Origin: Astropecten irregularis | Lineage: Eukaryota; Echinodermata; Asteroidea; Paxillosida; Astropectinidae | Reading direction: 5' to 3' | NCBI GenBank assembly: GCA_963971285.1 | Contig: OZ020249.1 | Span: 8,928,001 to 8,992,000, forward strand | Length of the DNA stretch: 64,000 bases | Shown: positions 10,060 through 21,854 of the stretch, in pieces | Position numbering within the stretch: the first letter of the stretch is position 1 | How the letters are laid out: every line of letters begins with the position of its first letter | Notes under the pieces: generated by a model | What the model saw: only the letters and a program-made list of their open reading frames with translations | Database searches by the model: none | Told to the model about the DNA's origin: nothing | Made by a program: the position numbers and the translations under genes

Positions 10060-13000
10060 TCACCTACCTGCATGCAATCGTGGTCCGGTGCCCGATCCAG
10101 CATAGTCCACACAGCCACACGTGGCCTCGTCCAACACGAAGCCAGCATCACACATCTTCCCATCGCAGCATTTATCCTCCGCCGGTGTCATGTCATTGAG
10201 ACTTTCTATTGGGATAATTTTAAATTTTGACCATGTATACAAATGCATTCATAAGCTTGCTTTGACATTCCCAAGTTCTTCTGTCTAGTAAAAATCTAGT
10301 GAATTATGGAATCGCGAGTGTGCTAAAATTGTCCTGTTTCCCAAAATCTGGGACAGAAAAATCAATACAAGTAATAAACTGCTGCAAATTGCTCATCAGC
10401 CAAAATAATGACATTTGCCTTCGATAAAGATCATGCTAGGATCGAGACGCGTCAGGTCAGGTCAACTCTGAGCATTTTACATTTTTAGAAAAATCAAATC
10501 ATCGAATAACCACAAGGGAGACTGACTGGACAATTTTGAGGTATTTAAAAGTGAACAAAGAACAATTTGACTGGAGCAAGATTAAAAGTAAAAGCGAAAA
10601 GACTTAAGAAATACTGTGGCTGTTTTTCACGTTTTTCTCAAAACGCGGGCACCGCATGGGACTGAAATTTTCACAGATGACTATTATATTACTTTTTTTT
10701 TGCCCATGAATCTGTATTTCTTTTATAAAAACCAAAGTATGATATAACAACTTACTGCACAATGCACATGTTGCTGGGCAATCCTTTTGCGCTCCTGGAT
10801 CCGGCCTGCATGCTTCTGGCGTATATGCACCTGAGCTGCAGTAGTCTTTATAGTCAACACAAGGCTCTGAAAATAAGAAAAATGAATAGTACATAATGAT
10901 TCTCAAATTGAACAGCAGCAATTCAGTCTATAAGATGGAGAATGTTTAACAATGGGTAAACAAATTCAAAACCCTTTAAAGATTAATACGACCGACAAGT
11001 TATGTTATTGATTCTTTACCTTTTGTATGCCAGGCTCGAATCCCATGGCATCATTTGCATAACTGTGTCGCATTGTCAGTAATTACCATAGAACTTGGAT
11101 TTTCACTATAGATTTAGAGTATGTACTTGCATTTTAAAATCAAGGCTTAATGTAAGTCGGGAAAGCCAGGATTACCAAATCTGGCACCGATTTACATAGG
11201 CCTATGTGGTTTCAGGCAAAGATCGACCGTAGGGCTCGGCCCATGTTTGCTATAGCTTGTTGGCTCTTGTTCACAATTATTTAAGATGATATGTGAGAGA
11301 ATTTCATTTGGCGCTCATTATTTTAAGGCCTACCTGAACAATCAGTGCCTCGCCATCCTGCCTTGCAGTCACATCTACAGTTAGCGCTGTCAAGTTGTCC
11401 ACAGTTTTGGCACTTCAGATTACAAGCTGTAATAAAAGGACAAGTATTATGTTTGATTCCAATGCTCTATATTCACACAATGATCAACTGTGATCGACTC
11501 TTTTGGGGCAGATAATTATAGGAATGTTTGAAAGAAAATGCATAATTAATTCTGAGCATGCGCAGGTGCATTTCAGAGGGTGCATTCGTTTAGCTCCCCC
11601 TGCGTCGGCACCAGTCAACCTCGTCCCCGTTCTCTTGCTTGTTTTGTGCAGTATAGCGCGACCATTTCCAGTAAGGGCTTACCCGTGCATTTCCAGTAAG
11701 GGCTTACCCGTGTTAGCTAAACGAATGCACGCACTGATTGTTTGTTGCCACCAAGAGTTTTAAAGTCTTCATATATTATTTTCGACAATTTAATAAAAAC
11801 TAGCCGTTGCTACGCATTATAAGATTCAACTCGAGCTTGCTTTCAATATTGGTAGAAAACAGAGAAGACAGTTGACTTAGTAGAGCATTGTAACAGTTCG
11901 AGCAGGGTTAAATTTCAGATACCGCGGCATTTTAAGGTAATATCATACTTAGGTTTTTGTTAAAGAAATACATATTCATGGGCAAAAACAAATTATCAAG
12001 GAAAATACAGTAACAGTCATCTGTGAAAATTTCAGTCCATTACGGTGCCCACTTTTTGAGAAAACAGTGAAAAACGGCCACAGTATTTCTTAAGTCTTTT
12101 CTCTTTTATTTTTTATCTTAAAAAGATCAAAAATATTTGTGGGCACTGGTTCTACTCTTTTCTGGATAAATACAGGATTTCAGGCAGAAATATATTGTAA
12201 GGGTATGTTTCTACCATCATCATCTTCATACCCTGTAAGTTATAGGTAAATCTGTGAAGATTTCTGTTTCGGTATGCTACCAAAGTATGATAATACCTTT
12301 AGGAACCAACAGTCAACTGTTGGCTCTTACTTAAGATATCTCTCCATGTGCCCATATTATGTTCAAATACCGTGAGACCAAACCGAGAATATATTTTTAT
12401 ATACTTACCGCATTGACTATTTTCTGAGTCACAGTCAGATCCTGTATAATAAGGAAAATATTGATAAAATATTGAGTAAAAGAATTAAATACTTTGGAAT
12501 GTTGTATTTTACATTAATAAGATTAAGATATTATAATGAACTAAGATGGAAAATAAATACGATTCCTTTTTGATAACAATTTCCTTTGTGCCTTTCGAAT
12601 CTCTCTCTTTTTACCACAAGAAAAAAGAAAGAGTGTCGCCGAGGTGTAGCTTCAATTAGATGAAAATAAATCTGTCCACTGATTTCTTTCTTTGTTTATT
12701 TTCATTGAAGGCAGAAACAAAACAAATAATTATATTGTAGAGACATTTGTGATATTCGCAGTTTCGCACTATGTCATCCTCTATGCAAATATAAATTTCA
12801 CAAAGTACGTCAAATTGTTCATTAATTTAAGGGACACCGTTTGATATGGGTTTGATCCTGATCGAAAAGTTGTTCATAATTTTCCTCGTATAAAAGGCAA
12901 CAGCATGGGCAAGATATACCTATAAAAGAAACAAACTTACGGCAGAGCTTGTTGTCGCACCAGCCCGCACCGGACTCGCAAAGACCGCAAGCCGGTCCGG

Positions 13001-16000
13001 CTTTGTACGGAACACCTTTCGACCCAACGCTGTGCATGTGATGCGAAAGTTTGGGGGGGAAAAGGAAAGCAGTTTTTATTTTCAACTTGCGTATAAAACT
13101 ATAACTGTCATCGAAAGTCAGTTGAAAGAAGGGCATATTGATTGTATGATCAATCATTGATCAACACGTGGAGGCTGGGAGGTTGGTTATAATGTATAAC
13201 TGTTTGGTTGGCTTGTAATTTTGTTTGTTAATTAGAATATACATCACTCGTGTCACTAATATAAGCAATGGTTGGCTTATTGACAACTAATTGCGTCATC
13301 GATCATTATTGGCCGATTGATCCTTTGATCTTTTAAATTGATTAATTGATCTTTTGTTTGATCAACTGATCGACAAAAGCGGTTGTGTCAGTTTACCTCG
13401 GTCCGTAGTTACACACAGTTAGCATCCGGCGCCCATTATCACAAATTGCACTCCCGCACCCAACGGCTTGCAGCCCAGAGAAAACCATCTGAATTGTCCG
13501 ATTAACCAAAACAAATTAATTAATAGATGAAAAGATCAATACATATATTCATATTCGACTTCATTCTGTATATTTACCAATGTTTTACGTGGTTTTGTGA
13601 TCAAAATAAAGGCATTCCAAGAGAATTTGTATTGAACAAAATAGAAGTCTTTTAGACTAAATTATTGGCTATACCGCCCAACGTATTCGAGTGTCGTGGC
13701 CTTCAACCTTTAACCATTGAGGTCAGTGACATCACACAACGCCTATATCAAGTTGATTTTTACCAATCGTTGAAAAAATAACATTCCCATACCATACAGT
13801 GTCGTGTTTTGCAAAAGGCTTTGACGTTTCTGTTGTCCTTTAACAATTAAGTTGTAGTTGATCATAACAGGAGTGATATTTTCTCAGATTTGTATTTGAT
13901 TTCATTTTTTTTTGGGGGGGATGTCAGATTTATTTTCCTCACAGGCTGTGTACAAAGGTATAGGAGATTTTTCAGAGTTCAGATTTTGTATGCCCCCTGT
14001 CAGTTGTTTTCAGATTTTATTATCATTGGTCAATCTCATCCCTGACACAATTTTGTTGTCATTGTTTGCACGTCCGACGAAATAAATGAACATTCGAGAA
14101 CAACAATGGTTTCATTGTTGTTCCTTTGTAAGCTATTTGTCTTCAGTGCCAATAAAATATACGTTTACCCATTGGGTGCATTCGTTTAGCTAACACGGGT
14201 CAGCCCTTACTGGGAATGGTCGCGCTATACTCCACAAAACATGCGAGAGAATGGGGGCGAGCTTTACTGGTGTCGACCCGGGGGAGCTAAACGAATGCAC
14301 CCTTACATTGTGTGAAATCAATGACATTAAGATATCATTGAGTTGCAATGTGCACTTTTATCATTATGGTATACCGAGAATACACTAAGAAAAAAATGAT
14401 AATAGGCCCAATCAACGTTTCGAATGCGAAACTCTGATCATCGAAAACATGAACTAGATAATGAATTTTTTAACAGCACTTGCAATTCGGTAGTGGCCAC
14501 ACTCGTCCGAGCAGGATGCCGTGTTGTAGTCGTAAAACTTGTACTCGTTGTACCAGGCCGTCACGGCAGCCTTCAGGCCGTAGGACTTGGAGCCCATCCA
14601 CAGGTTCTGGGCCACGATGCCGTTGAATGCCTGGACTGGCTGGGGGTAGCCGTGCTCGAAGACGCACCGCTCGGCCCAACGCCTCGCCGAATCAGCCAGT
14701 TCGGTGTTCCACGTCTATAATGGGAGGAAAAGCCAAGAAGTTAGGCCTACATTACCAATCCTTCGATCACGCGTTCCTAAAACAGGCAGCTAAGGCTTAG
14801 GGCCACCGTACATCAAACCTTTGCCTATCCACATGTACTTGTTTAAAACAGGCAGCTAAGGCTAAGGGCCACCGTACATCAAACCTTTGCCTATCCACAT
14901 GTACTTGTTTCAGCCCTGATACTTCGGCTCCAAAGGGGCAAGGCAGTTTTGCCTTGACTTTTTGTAAAAAATTGGGGCACCAAGGCAATTTTCAGAAATT
15001 TAAAAGGGCATCAATGCAATCATAGAAAGTTGCGAAGGGCACCAAAGCAATATTGAAAAAAAAAACCACGTATTTTATAGGTTATTACATTCTTACACAA
15101 TAAATACACATGACTCTGTTCTGCTTGTTTCCTTCATGACATTGTATTTGTCTTTCAATAAATATTTATGAAGCTGCCAGTGAAAGAACAAAATTTCAGT
15201 AAATTTGCATCGGTGAGTGATAAAGAATTTGTTTGTTTTGTTTGTTTTACCTGTACACCGAGTTAATCACTGTATACTCAAGTGTTATCGTTAGAGCTTG
15301 GATTCTGTAATGCTTTAAACATTGTGCCTATACCTATTATGTGGACTTGCTTTTGTTGACATTTGTACTGACCAAATAATGGAAAACCTGAAACCATTGG
15401 TATGCTCTACCCATTTTTCATGATGAAATATTTTGGGACCGAATATCCCTTAAATGATAAACTTCAATTTGCGAAGAATAAAGACAAATTGAAAACTTCT
15501 CCATCAGTTCTGACCTTTTCGTTGCCATGAAAAAACATTATGAGGACGTGTGCGAGTCCACATAACGTCTTGGGATCCTGCATTATGTGGACGTCCTTTG
15601 TTGTAAAGTCCACAGTGTGTATGCTATAAGGCCTGTGCACGTTCGTTTGACTGACTGAATGCAATAAATAGGTTGGTGTGCGGTCCCTGTGCGATGGCCC
15701 TCAATGCACTATAATTTAGCCATTGGCATTGAAAAAGCACCACATCAATGAACACTCATGCAAGTATTTATTGCCAGGCCCTTCAACCACGTAGATAAGC
15801 ACTAACTTCACTAAGTGCCCCTTTGAGCACACATGACAAAAAATCATGCGCTGGCTCAGGTGTGATTCGAACCCACGACCTGCTGCTTACTAGTGCACAT
15901 ACCATAATTATCTGCTTTAAGGCCACCAAGCTAGCTGGGATCAGCAGAGCGAATCGAATCCCTTATCAGCAGGCCGCTGTAATTAATCAGTTATAGGCCT

Positions 16001-18649
16001 AATTGATTTTTTCGTGGATGGAGGAGATATAATAATGCAATTTACTACGTGGTTGAAGGGCAATAAATTACTTGCATTATTATAATAAATTATCTCCTCC
16101 ACGAATAAATCAATTATAATAAATGAATACCATAATTATAAACAATAATAAAAAAAATCAAAATGCATACAAATTATAAATTATACATTACCATTATAAA
16201 TGAATAAGTAGATGAGGATATCAAAAATCAATGTATAAATGGGTGCGTTCGTTTAGCTTCCATGAGTTGACACCAGTCAGCCCCGTCCCATCCTCACGCT
16301 TATTTCGTGCATGCAGTAAACACGACCATTCCCAGGTCAGGGCTGCCCCAGGGAAGCTAAGCGAACACAACTGCATTATTTGAATTAATTTGATGGAAAA
16401 AAATAGTCCACTTCCACAAAAATAATCAAACGAGGAAGTGAAGAAAAAACAACAACCGAGTTTTAGAAACTGATAATTATAATCTTGTCGGTCCATTGTG
16501 TATCTGAAAATAGATTCAGCGGGAAATAGGATAGCTATTCTCCATGGTGACGAAAAAACAAACACGATATAGCTGGCTCGATCCGCACACATCAGAATTA
16601 CACAAACAGGTCAGGGAGATATAACCTTATACTCGGTGGCCCGATACTGACTGCATTTTACGATTGTGACTCATCGTTTGAAATGGATGTTTGTGTTGAG
16701 GAGTGATATACCAAAGCACAGCAATTGCCTCCAGTTTGTTAGGGGCACGTTGATTGATGCTACATGCACGCACTCTGCACCATCATAATACCAGCATGTT
16801 TTTTGCTCACAAAGTGACCTGCAAATAACGCCCCAGTAGTTCACCTTGATTGTCTTAAAATGTCAAGTTGCTCTGGATTGATATTGTGTTTGTATAGTGC
16901 CTTGATCCTAGGCCTATACCTCGACCATTTTGGGGATGGGTACCCGCTCTTTTCATCTTCAATTGAAATCCACACATAGACCTATAACTGGATTCCATTC
17001 CCTTTACGTATAAAGGCCTATCATTCCTTAAAGGTAAAATCATACTTTGGTTTTTGTCAAAGTAATACAGATTCATAGGCGAATAATTATATCAAGACAG
17101 ATACAGTATAGCTGTCATTCTGTGAACATTTCAGTCCCATACGGTGCCCGCTTTTTGAAAAAAAAAAAAAATGAAAAACAGCCACAGTATTTCTTCATTC
17201 GTTTCTCTGTTTATTTTTGATCTTTTAAAAGATCGTTGTTTTACTCATTTCTCGATAAATACACCGTTTCAGGCGGAACAATATTTAACGGTATGTTTCT
17301 ACCATCACCATCTTATACCCTGTAAGTTAATTATACGTAAATCTGTGAAAATTTTCTGTTTTGGTGTCTTACCAAAGTATGATACTATACCTTTAACGTG
17401 AGACGGGTTGACGAGAAGTGTAAACTGCAAACCCAAGGCATGTTGTAGACGATCCCACATCACCCAATGGGAGACTTTGGAGAATCGGTCTTCAAGTCAA
17501 CAGCGCACGCGCACGCATGCGCAAAACAACGCGCGCATGCTCACAATTGCTCACCATTAACATAACATTAATACCGTAATTTCAACAGTTTGAAAAGTGA
17601 TAAATGTAAAATGCTTCTCATGTTGTGCATGCAGACCTTAAAGCCATCTTCAAGCCACCAAAATCAACAACCATTCCATTACCTCTGACTCTATTAAAGA
17701 TGGATGGGATGAATCGTAAAGATTGACAAGAAAATTGAAGAGTGTGGTGACTGGTCACATGTACTATACCATACTTTGGAAGCATACCGAAACTGAAATC
17801 GTCACAGATTTATACCTATAACTTACAGGGTATAAAGATATGGTGATGGTAGAAAGATATCGTTAAAAAATAATATTTCTGCCCGAAATGCAGTATTTAT
17901 CCAGAAAATCAGAGTAAAACCAATGACCGCAAACAATTTTGATCTTTTTAAAGATAAGAAATAACGGTGAAAAGACTTAAATAATACGGAGGAGGCCGGT
18001 TTTCACTGTTTTCTCAAAAAGTGGGCACCATACTGGTACTGAAAATTTCATAGATGACTGTTACTGTATCTTCCTTGATAATTTTGGCCACGAATCTGAA
18101 TTTCTTTGACGAAAAACAAAGTATGATATTACCTTTAAGAACATTTGGAAAATATTACCTAATTTAAGAGATTTGATACCATTATAATAGCCATAAAGCT
18201 TGAAGATAGCCATTTGGGTTGACACAGCAATTTCCCTGGGCCATTAAAAATTCACAGGGATATTTTTGCTGTTTGTTCTCCTAGACATTTACAGTGAACT
18301 AACTACTTACAATGGTGTTCATGTCCGCAGCCGGTGGCGTGACGTTCCTGCGGTACTCCAAGTGAGCATTGAGCATCGTCTGCGTCTCATCCGCGGTGTA
18401 GGACATCACTCCATCCCCACCAGCCTGCCGGGGAAAACGCCTCTCTCCCCCGTTGGAGACATCTCTGGCCGCGCGGTGGTCGTGGTGATCACCTCCATGG
18501 CCGTAGACAGCGAAACTCGTCTTCGGCGAGAGCCTGATGACCGGTGCTCCTGCGTCCTCCTTTGCAGCACCGGAGGATGGACAGACCAAAACCACACCCA
18601 GGCAAAACAAGGTAAGCCCCATGGCCATGCGACAATGCAAGCCTACCAT
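10060..18649 (-). CDS. Secreted CAP/CRISP-like protein with EGF-like and ShKT modules, 377 aa
   Basis: Eight exons in transcript order: 18649-18311, 14714-14484, 13488-13397, 13029-12941, 12441-12409, 11426-11334, 10866-10756, 10205-10060. All phases agree. The protein begins with a hydrophobic signal peptide (about residues 1-28), followed by a His-rich pro-region. The CAP domain runs from about 90 to 221: LNAHLEYRRN (His96), AQNLW, WYNEY (Glu170), CGHYRI (His187), VCNYGP. Then come a Cys-rich hinge (PYKAGPACGLC...WCDNKLC), an EGF-like module (about 262-293), a six-cysteine ShKT domain (CVDYKDYC...CPATCALC, about 294-330) and a Cys-rich tail (CDAGFVLDEATCGCV). CAP proteins are extracellular; roles include lipid binding, venoms and protease inhibition, and none can be assigned here. 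The usual GEN glutamate is Gln149, and HYTQ is replaced by HYRI. The start has A at -3. Exon 8 reads to a TGA at 10060-10062, but CAG/GTAGGT at 10068 could be a donor to an unseen last exon. Confidence 0.88.
10604..10750 (-). mobile_element. MITE family A fragment beside CAP exon 7
   Basis: On the minus strand this reads TATCATACTTTGGTTTTTAT, then ATTCATGGGC, CTGTGAAAATTTCAGTCCC and GCCACAGTATTTCTTAAG, the left half of family A. It begins only a few bases after the exon 7 donor (GTAAGT at 10755), in the sense orientation of the CAP gene. The right half is absent. Confidence 0.7.
11578..11731. mobile_element. MITE family G, copy 1
   Basis: Inverted ends GGGTGCATTCGTTTAGCT and AGCTAAACGAATGCAC surround about 130 bp (CAACCTCGTCCCCG, TTGTGCAGTATAGCGCGACC). 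This copy has an internal duplication of CATTTCCAGTAAGGGCTTAC. It lies in the CAP intron between exons 5 and 6. Confidence 0.8.
11932..12301 (+). mobile_element. MITE family A, copy 2
   Basis: TTAA then AGGTAATATCATACTTAGG at the left; CCAAAGTATGATAATACCT at the right. It is full length and antisense to the CAP gene, in the intron between exons 5 and 6. Confidence 0.85.
14174..14302. mobile_element. MITE family G, copy 2
   Basis: GGGTGCATTCGTTTAGCT at the left and AGCTAAACGAATGCACCC at the right, 129 bp, nearly palindromic. It lies in the CAP intron between exons 2 and 3. Confidence 0.85.
14482..14483 (-). promoter_or_regulatory. Non-canonical GC splice donor of CAP exon 2
   Basis: On the minus strand exon 2 ends ...CACTACCGAATT and is followed by GCAAGT. 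Splicing here keeps phase 0 and joins HYRI to MVFSGLQAVGCG, the expected CAP spacing. A GT four bases downstream of the GC would shift the frame. GC-AG introns are a known minor class with otherwise strong donors, as seen here. Confidence 0.7.
14775..14912. repeat. Two-copy tandem repeat, ~71-bp unit
   Basis: CTAAAACAGGCAGCTAAGGC, GGGCCACCGTACATCAAACC and TATCCACATGTACTTGTTT occur twice in a row, almost identical, within CAP intron 1. The high identity implies a recent duplication. Confidence 0.85.
15757..16130. repeat. Inverted-repeat element with tRNA-like insert
   Basis: TATTGCCAGGCCCTTCAACC near 15770 pairs with GGTTGAAGGGCAATAAAT near 16052. Between them the minus strand carries GGTCGTGGGTTCGAATCAC, a pol III B-box-like motif, preceded by a GCTTGGTGGCC A-box-like motif. 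I read this as a degraded tRNA-derived SINE inside a foldback element. Confidence 0.45.
16241..16370. mobile_element. MITE family G, copy 3 (diverged)
   Basis: Ends GGGTGCGTTCGTTTAGCT and AGCTAAGCGAACACA, with the same internal CCCATCCTC...CACGACCATTCCC core. More mutated than the other copies. Confidence 0.75.
17028..17396 (+). mobile_element. MITE family A, copy 3
   Basis: TTAA borders AGGTAAAATCATACTTTGG at the left and CCAAAGTATGATACTATACCT at the right. Full length, in CAP intron 1, antisense to the gene. Confidence 0.85.
17466..17540. repeat. Half copy of palindromic family I
   Basis: AATGGGAGACTTTGGAGAAT, CTTCAAGTCAACAGCGCAC and GCGCATGCTCAC match one arm of family I. The second arm is not present. 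Confidence 0.7.
17761..18138 (-). mobile_element. MITE family A, copy 4
   Basis: Reverse orientation: it begins with ACCATACTTTGGAAGCATACC and ends AAAGTATGATATTACCT followed by TTAA. It sits 170 bases after the exon 1 donor of the CAP gene, in the sense orientation. Confidence 0.8.
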
Positions 18650-18912
18650 CTTGACTGCTCAGCTCAGTCGTATAACTGTCGTTATAATGGTGTGTTTTTC
18701 TACAACAAGCAGATGGTAAGCCAATTATATCAGGGCAGTTTCCTTATCCCGTCTGGCTGAAATCTGAACAGCATTCCAGACCAAAGTATAAACCCATGTA
18801 TTATGAATGCACGGAATGGATAGACTTGGCTCAAGGCAGACTTTCGTTGTTGTAATCCGATGGCTCATTATTGGGCGCCCTCTCTTCCCAGTAATGTGCC
18901 AATCAGATCTCT

Positions 18913-19076
18913 TAGGGGTCTATTTCAACAGACGCATCGTAACTTGATATCAATCGTAGTACTTATGAATGATACATTATATGCAGGCCCACGTATAGAA
19001 GTCGAAGGATACGATGAATTATCCCTCGTATCTCGAGTTACGATTGATCGTAGGGCTTCGTGAAATTGACCCAATC
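18913..19076. mobile_element. Family D element, copy 2
   Basis: Contains GCATCGTAACTTGATATC, AGAAGTCGAAGGATACGATG, ATCTCGAGTTACGATTGATC and GGCTTCGTGAAATTGACCC. It lies upstream of the CAP start. Confidence 0.6.
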
Positions 19077-19582
19077 ATCGTAACTTACTATTGTAGGACT
19101 TGTAATGCATTGGCATCGCAGACCTACTTTGTATACGATGGGTTATCCTTGGTTATTAACTCGAGTATGGGTGTCGATCCCGGGGGGATGGGGGATAATC
19201 CCCCCAATATTTGAGGTGGGGGGATGGCGTGTATTATCACCCCCCCCCCAAATATTTCGAGTTCAAGTTTATTGTATAGAAATATTACATGATCCTTGTT
19301 GTTTGTTGAGTCTTCACAGTGAATTTATACTACACATATAATGTTTCATTCGTCTGAATATCGTTTTTAAATGCTCTAAAGTGCGACTTTTCGACTCTGT
19401 TTTTTATTAAAAAGTACCTGGTTTGGGAGGGGGTTTCCCACTTCCCACAGCCTCCCCCCGCTTGGTCGCTTCGCTCCCTCGCATAGGACACCAAATCACC
19501 CCTCCCCCCACCCAATCATGAAAAGAAATCAACGCCTATGAACTCGAGTTACGATCGATCATAGGGCTTCGTGAATTCGACC
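19077..19582. mobile_element. Family D element, copy 3, split by family L
   Basis: D sequence (ATCGTAACTTACTATTGTAG ... GGTTATTAACTCGAG) is interrupted at about 19169 and resumes with AACTCGAGTTACGATCGATC and GGCTTCGTGAATTCGACC. The insert is the family L copy at 19169-19534. Confidence 0.65.
19169..19534 (+). mobile_element. Family L element, copy 2
   Basis: Starts GGGTGTCGATCCCGG and ends near AAAAGAAATCAACGCC. The core CGTTTTTAAATGCTC and GGTCGCTTCGCTCCCTCGCA is conserved. Nested in family D. Confidence 0.75.
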
Positions 19583-19827
19583 GGGCTTTGCGATCCAACA
19601 ATAGACACGGTGAGCAGCTGCGAACAGAGGTCGCGTACAAGGAGATAGCCTACTGATAGTGCCATAGAGATCATTGCTTTTAATAATTATGGCAAACAAA
19701 AACGAAACCCCGACTTGGGACAAGTTTAAGGATGGACGGGCTTTCACTCCCTTTACGGAAACCCTAAAGACTAAACCTTAACTTTCGATTTCTGCGCACG
19801 CGCAAAGAGTGAGTACAGCCGCTCGAT

Positions 19828-20185
19828 TTAAAGGTATAATACATGATTGGTAAAGGTCACAGAACAGCTGCATTCACACTTTGTCTAATCCAACATGCAC
19901 ATGAAATAATGAGCCTTTGAACATTTGAGCTCAATCGACATCCGAGTCGCGAAAACAGCGAAAAACCAACTTCATTTTTCTTATAAAACATAAAGAATGG
20001 TTTTGTTCTTACCTCGAGATCAAAACCGTTTTCAGTCTTTGTTTGACTAATTTCTGGATAAATACACAATATTTCAGGCAGAAATAAAAGAAAAAAAAAA
20101 ATGGTAATGTTTCTACCAGAACAGTCTTCATAATCCTGAAAGCATGTGAACATTTCTGTTTGCGTATTCTGTACTGTACCTTTAA
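19828..20185 (+). mobile_element. MITE family B, copy 2
   Basis: TTAA then AGGTATAATACATGATTGG; right end TTCTGTACTGTACCT then TTAA at 20182-20185, a tetranucleotide shared with the next element. Confidence 0.85.
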
Positions 20186-20557
20186 AGGTAATATCATACT
20201 TTGGTTTTTATCAAAGAAATACAGATTCATGGGCAACAATATCAAGAAAGATACAGCAACAGTCGTGTGTAAATTTCAGTCCCACACGGCGCCCACTTTT
20301 TGAGAAAAACAGTGAAAACTAAAAGCAGCCACAGTATTTCGTAAGTCTTTCGAGAACCTCTTTTATTTTTAAACTTTAAAAAGATCAAAAAGATTTTCGG
20401 TCGTTGTTTGACTAATTTCTGGATAAATACACAATTTCAGGCGGAAGAATTGTAACGGTATGTTTCTACCATCACTATCCTCATACCCTGTAAGTTAAAC
20501 GTAAATCTATGAAGATTTCTGTTTTGGTTTCTTACCAAAGTATGATACTTCCTTTAA
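20182..20557 (+). mobile_element. MITE family A, copy 5
   Basis: Left AGGTAATATCATACTTTGG, right CCAAAGTATGATACTTCCT, with TTAA on both sides. It abuts family B copy 2 head-to-tail and shares one TTAA with it, as if A used B's terminal TTAA as its target. Confidence 0.85.
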
Positions 20558-20857
20558 AGCGAGGTTGAGATGGGGACGTTGCCGATGCAGCGTAGCTGCT
20601 TTAGCGAACCTGAGTATGATAATGGTTTATGTATCAAAAATGTCGTCTTTGTGCAATGTATATATATAGTGCCTGGAAAATGATTGATGAGTTTGGATCC
20701 ATGTCGCGCCGTACAGCAATGAAATTGAATATGCCTATCAATATACAGTGTATATAACAGTATTCTACTACAAATAACGCACTACTATACATCCCAACAG
20801 AACTATACCGATGAAATGGCCTCGCGGTTGCCGTTACGCTCTTTGCACTTGGTTTCG

Positions 20858-21216
20858 AATGATAATAATAATTATTATAATTCGGAATTTATTCCGCGCA
20901 CACATCTGTCCAAGACACTGGTGGCGCACATTATCCCTGGTCATTGGGCCATAATTTACATTCCTGAAACCATCTCAACTCCTTGGGGACAGCCCCGGCT
21001 ACTTTAAAGCGCACAGAGGCTAATCAAATCACAAAGTCATCGCTACCCTCGCAGGTACCCATTTACACCTGGGTGAACTTGGAGGAGCAGTAATATGTGA
21101 TAAAGCGTCTTGCCCAAGGACGCAAGCACCACTAGCCCATGGCTGGTTTTGAACCCACGATCTGTATAGTATGACCACAAGTTCGACACGCCGGACCAGC
21201 ACTCCACAGCAAATCT
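20858..21216 (-). mobile_element. tRNA-derived SINE, copy 2
   Basis: Reverse orientation, with ATAATAATAATTATT tail sequence at about 20860. The B-box region on the minus strand is GGTTTTGAACC (near 21145-21156); the first T-stem base differs from copy 1. The body contains CGTCTTGCCCAAGGACGCAAG and TGGGGACAGCCCCGGCTAC. Confidence 0.8.
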
Positions 21217-21289
21217 ACCATGCAAGCATAATTATTATTATTACATAATACTGTATGTCATAAACATGGAGTTTTGTCATTGTAGTTTC

Positions 21290-21463
21290 AATGGGACAAG
21301 CAAACTGCTATAGGATTGGTATTAACATACTCAGTCAAACAGAAATGTTCACATATTTACGTTTAACTTTCATGTTAATTTGGAGCTGTTATAACATACC
21401 GCTATAAAATATATAGTGTGAGTGCTGTTCTGTGACCTTCACCAATCATGTATTATACCTTAA
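21290..21463 (-). mobile_element. MITE family B, fragment
   Basis: Both ends are present (GGATTGGTATTAACATACTC; CACCAATCATGTATTATACC), but most of the middle has been lost. Confidence 0.65.
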
Positions 21464-21607
21464 TATACAATTTACGGAGAATTAATTGAAGACCACTTCA
21501 TTATTTTATGATGAAATATTGATCAGTCATGATCAATTTGAAAGCCTTTCGATTATTATTATTCCGATGAGCCTTGAAGAGATGACACTAAAATGGTACT
21601 TCATACA

Positions 21608-21754
21608 CAATGGGAGACTTTGGAGAACCGGTCTTCAAGTCAACTGCGCACGCGCACGCACGCGCAAAACAAAATGCGCATGCTCACAATATTGCGCGCG
21701 CATGCTCAGAGATAGCAAAAAGAGACTTCAGTCGATGTCTCAAAAGTCTCCCAT
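21608..21754. mobile_element. Palindromic family I, copy 3
   Basis: AATGGGAGACTTTGGAGAAC at the left, TCAAAAGTCTCCCAT at the right, with a GCGCACGCGCAC-rich interior. Confidence 0.75.
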
Positions 21755-21854
21755 ACACGGGTTTACACTTCGAAAAGTGCGCATGCGTGATAGTGCCTCG
21801 TTTTGAAGTCGCGATCAAATTCTAAGATGGCCGCCATGGTGTAAACCCGTGTAT
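21754..21854. mobile_element. Palindromic family J, copy 1
   Basis: TACACGGGTTTACACTTCG and GGTGTAAACCCGTGTA are inverted ends about 100 bp apart. The core includes GCGCATGCGTGATAGTGCC and TCTAAGATGGCCGCC. It abuts family I copy 3. A second, doubled copy is at 62747. Confidence 0.75.

Noticed and set aside
14424-14720. Plus-strand frame over CAP exon 2
   Set aside because: Shadow of the GC-rich minus-strand CAP exon.
18266-18760. 164-codon plus-strand frame opposite CAP exon 1
   Set aside because: It is antisense to a well-supported exon with a signal peptide and correct splice phase; no motif in the frame itself.
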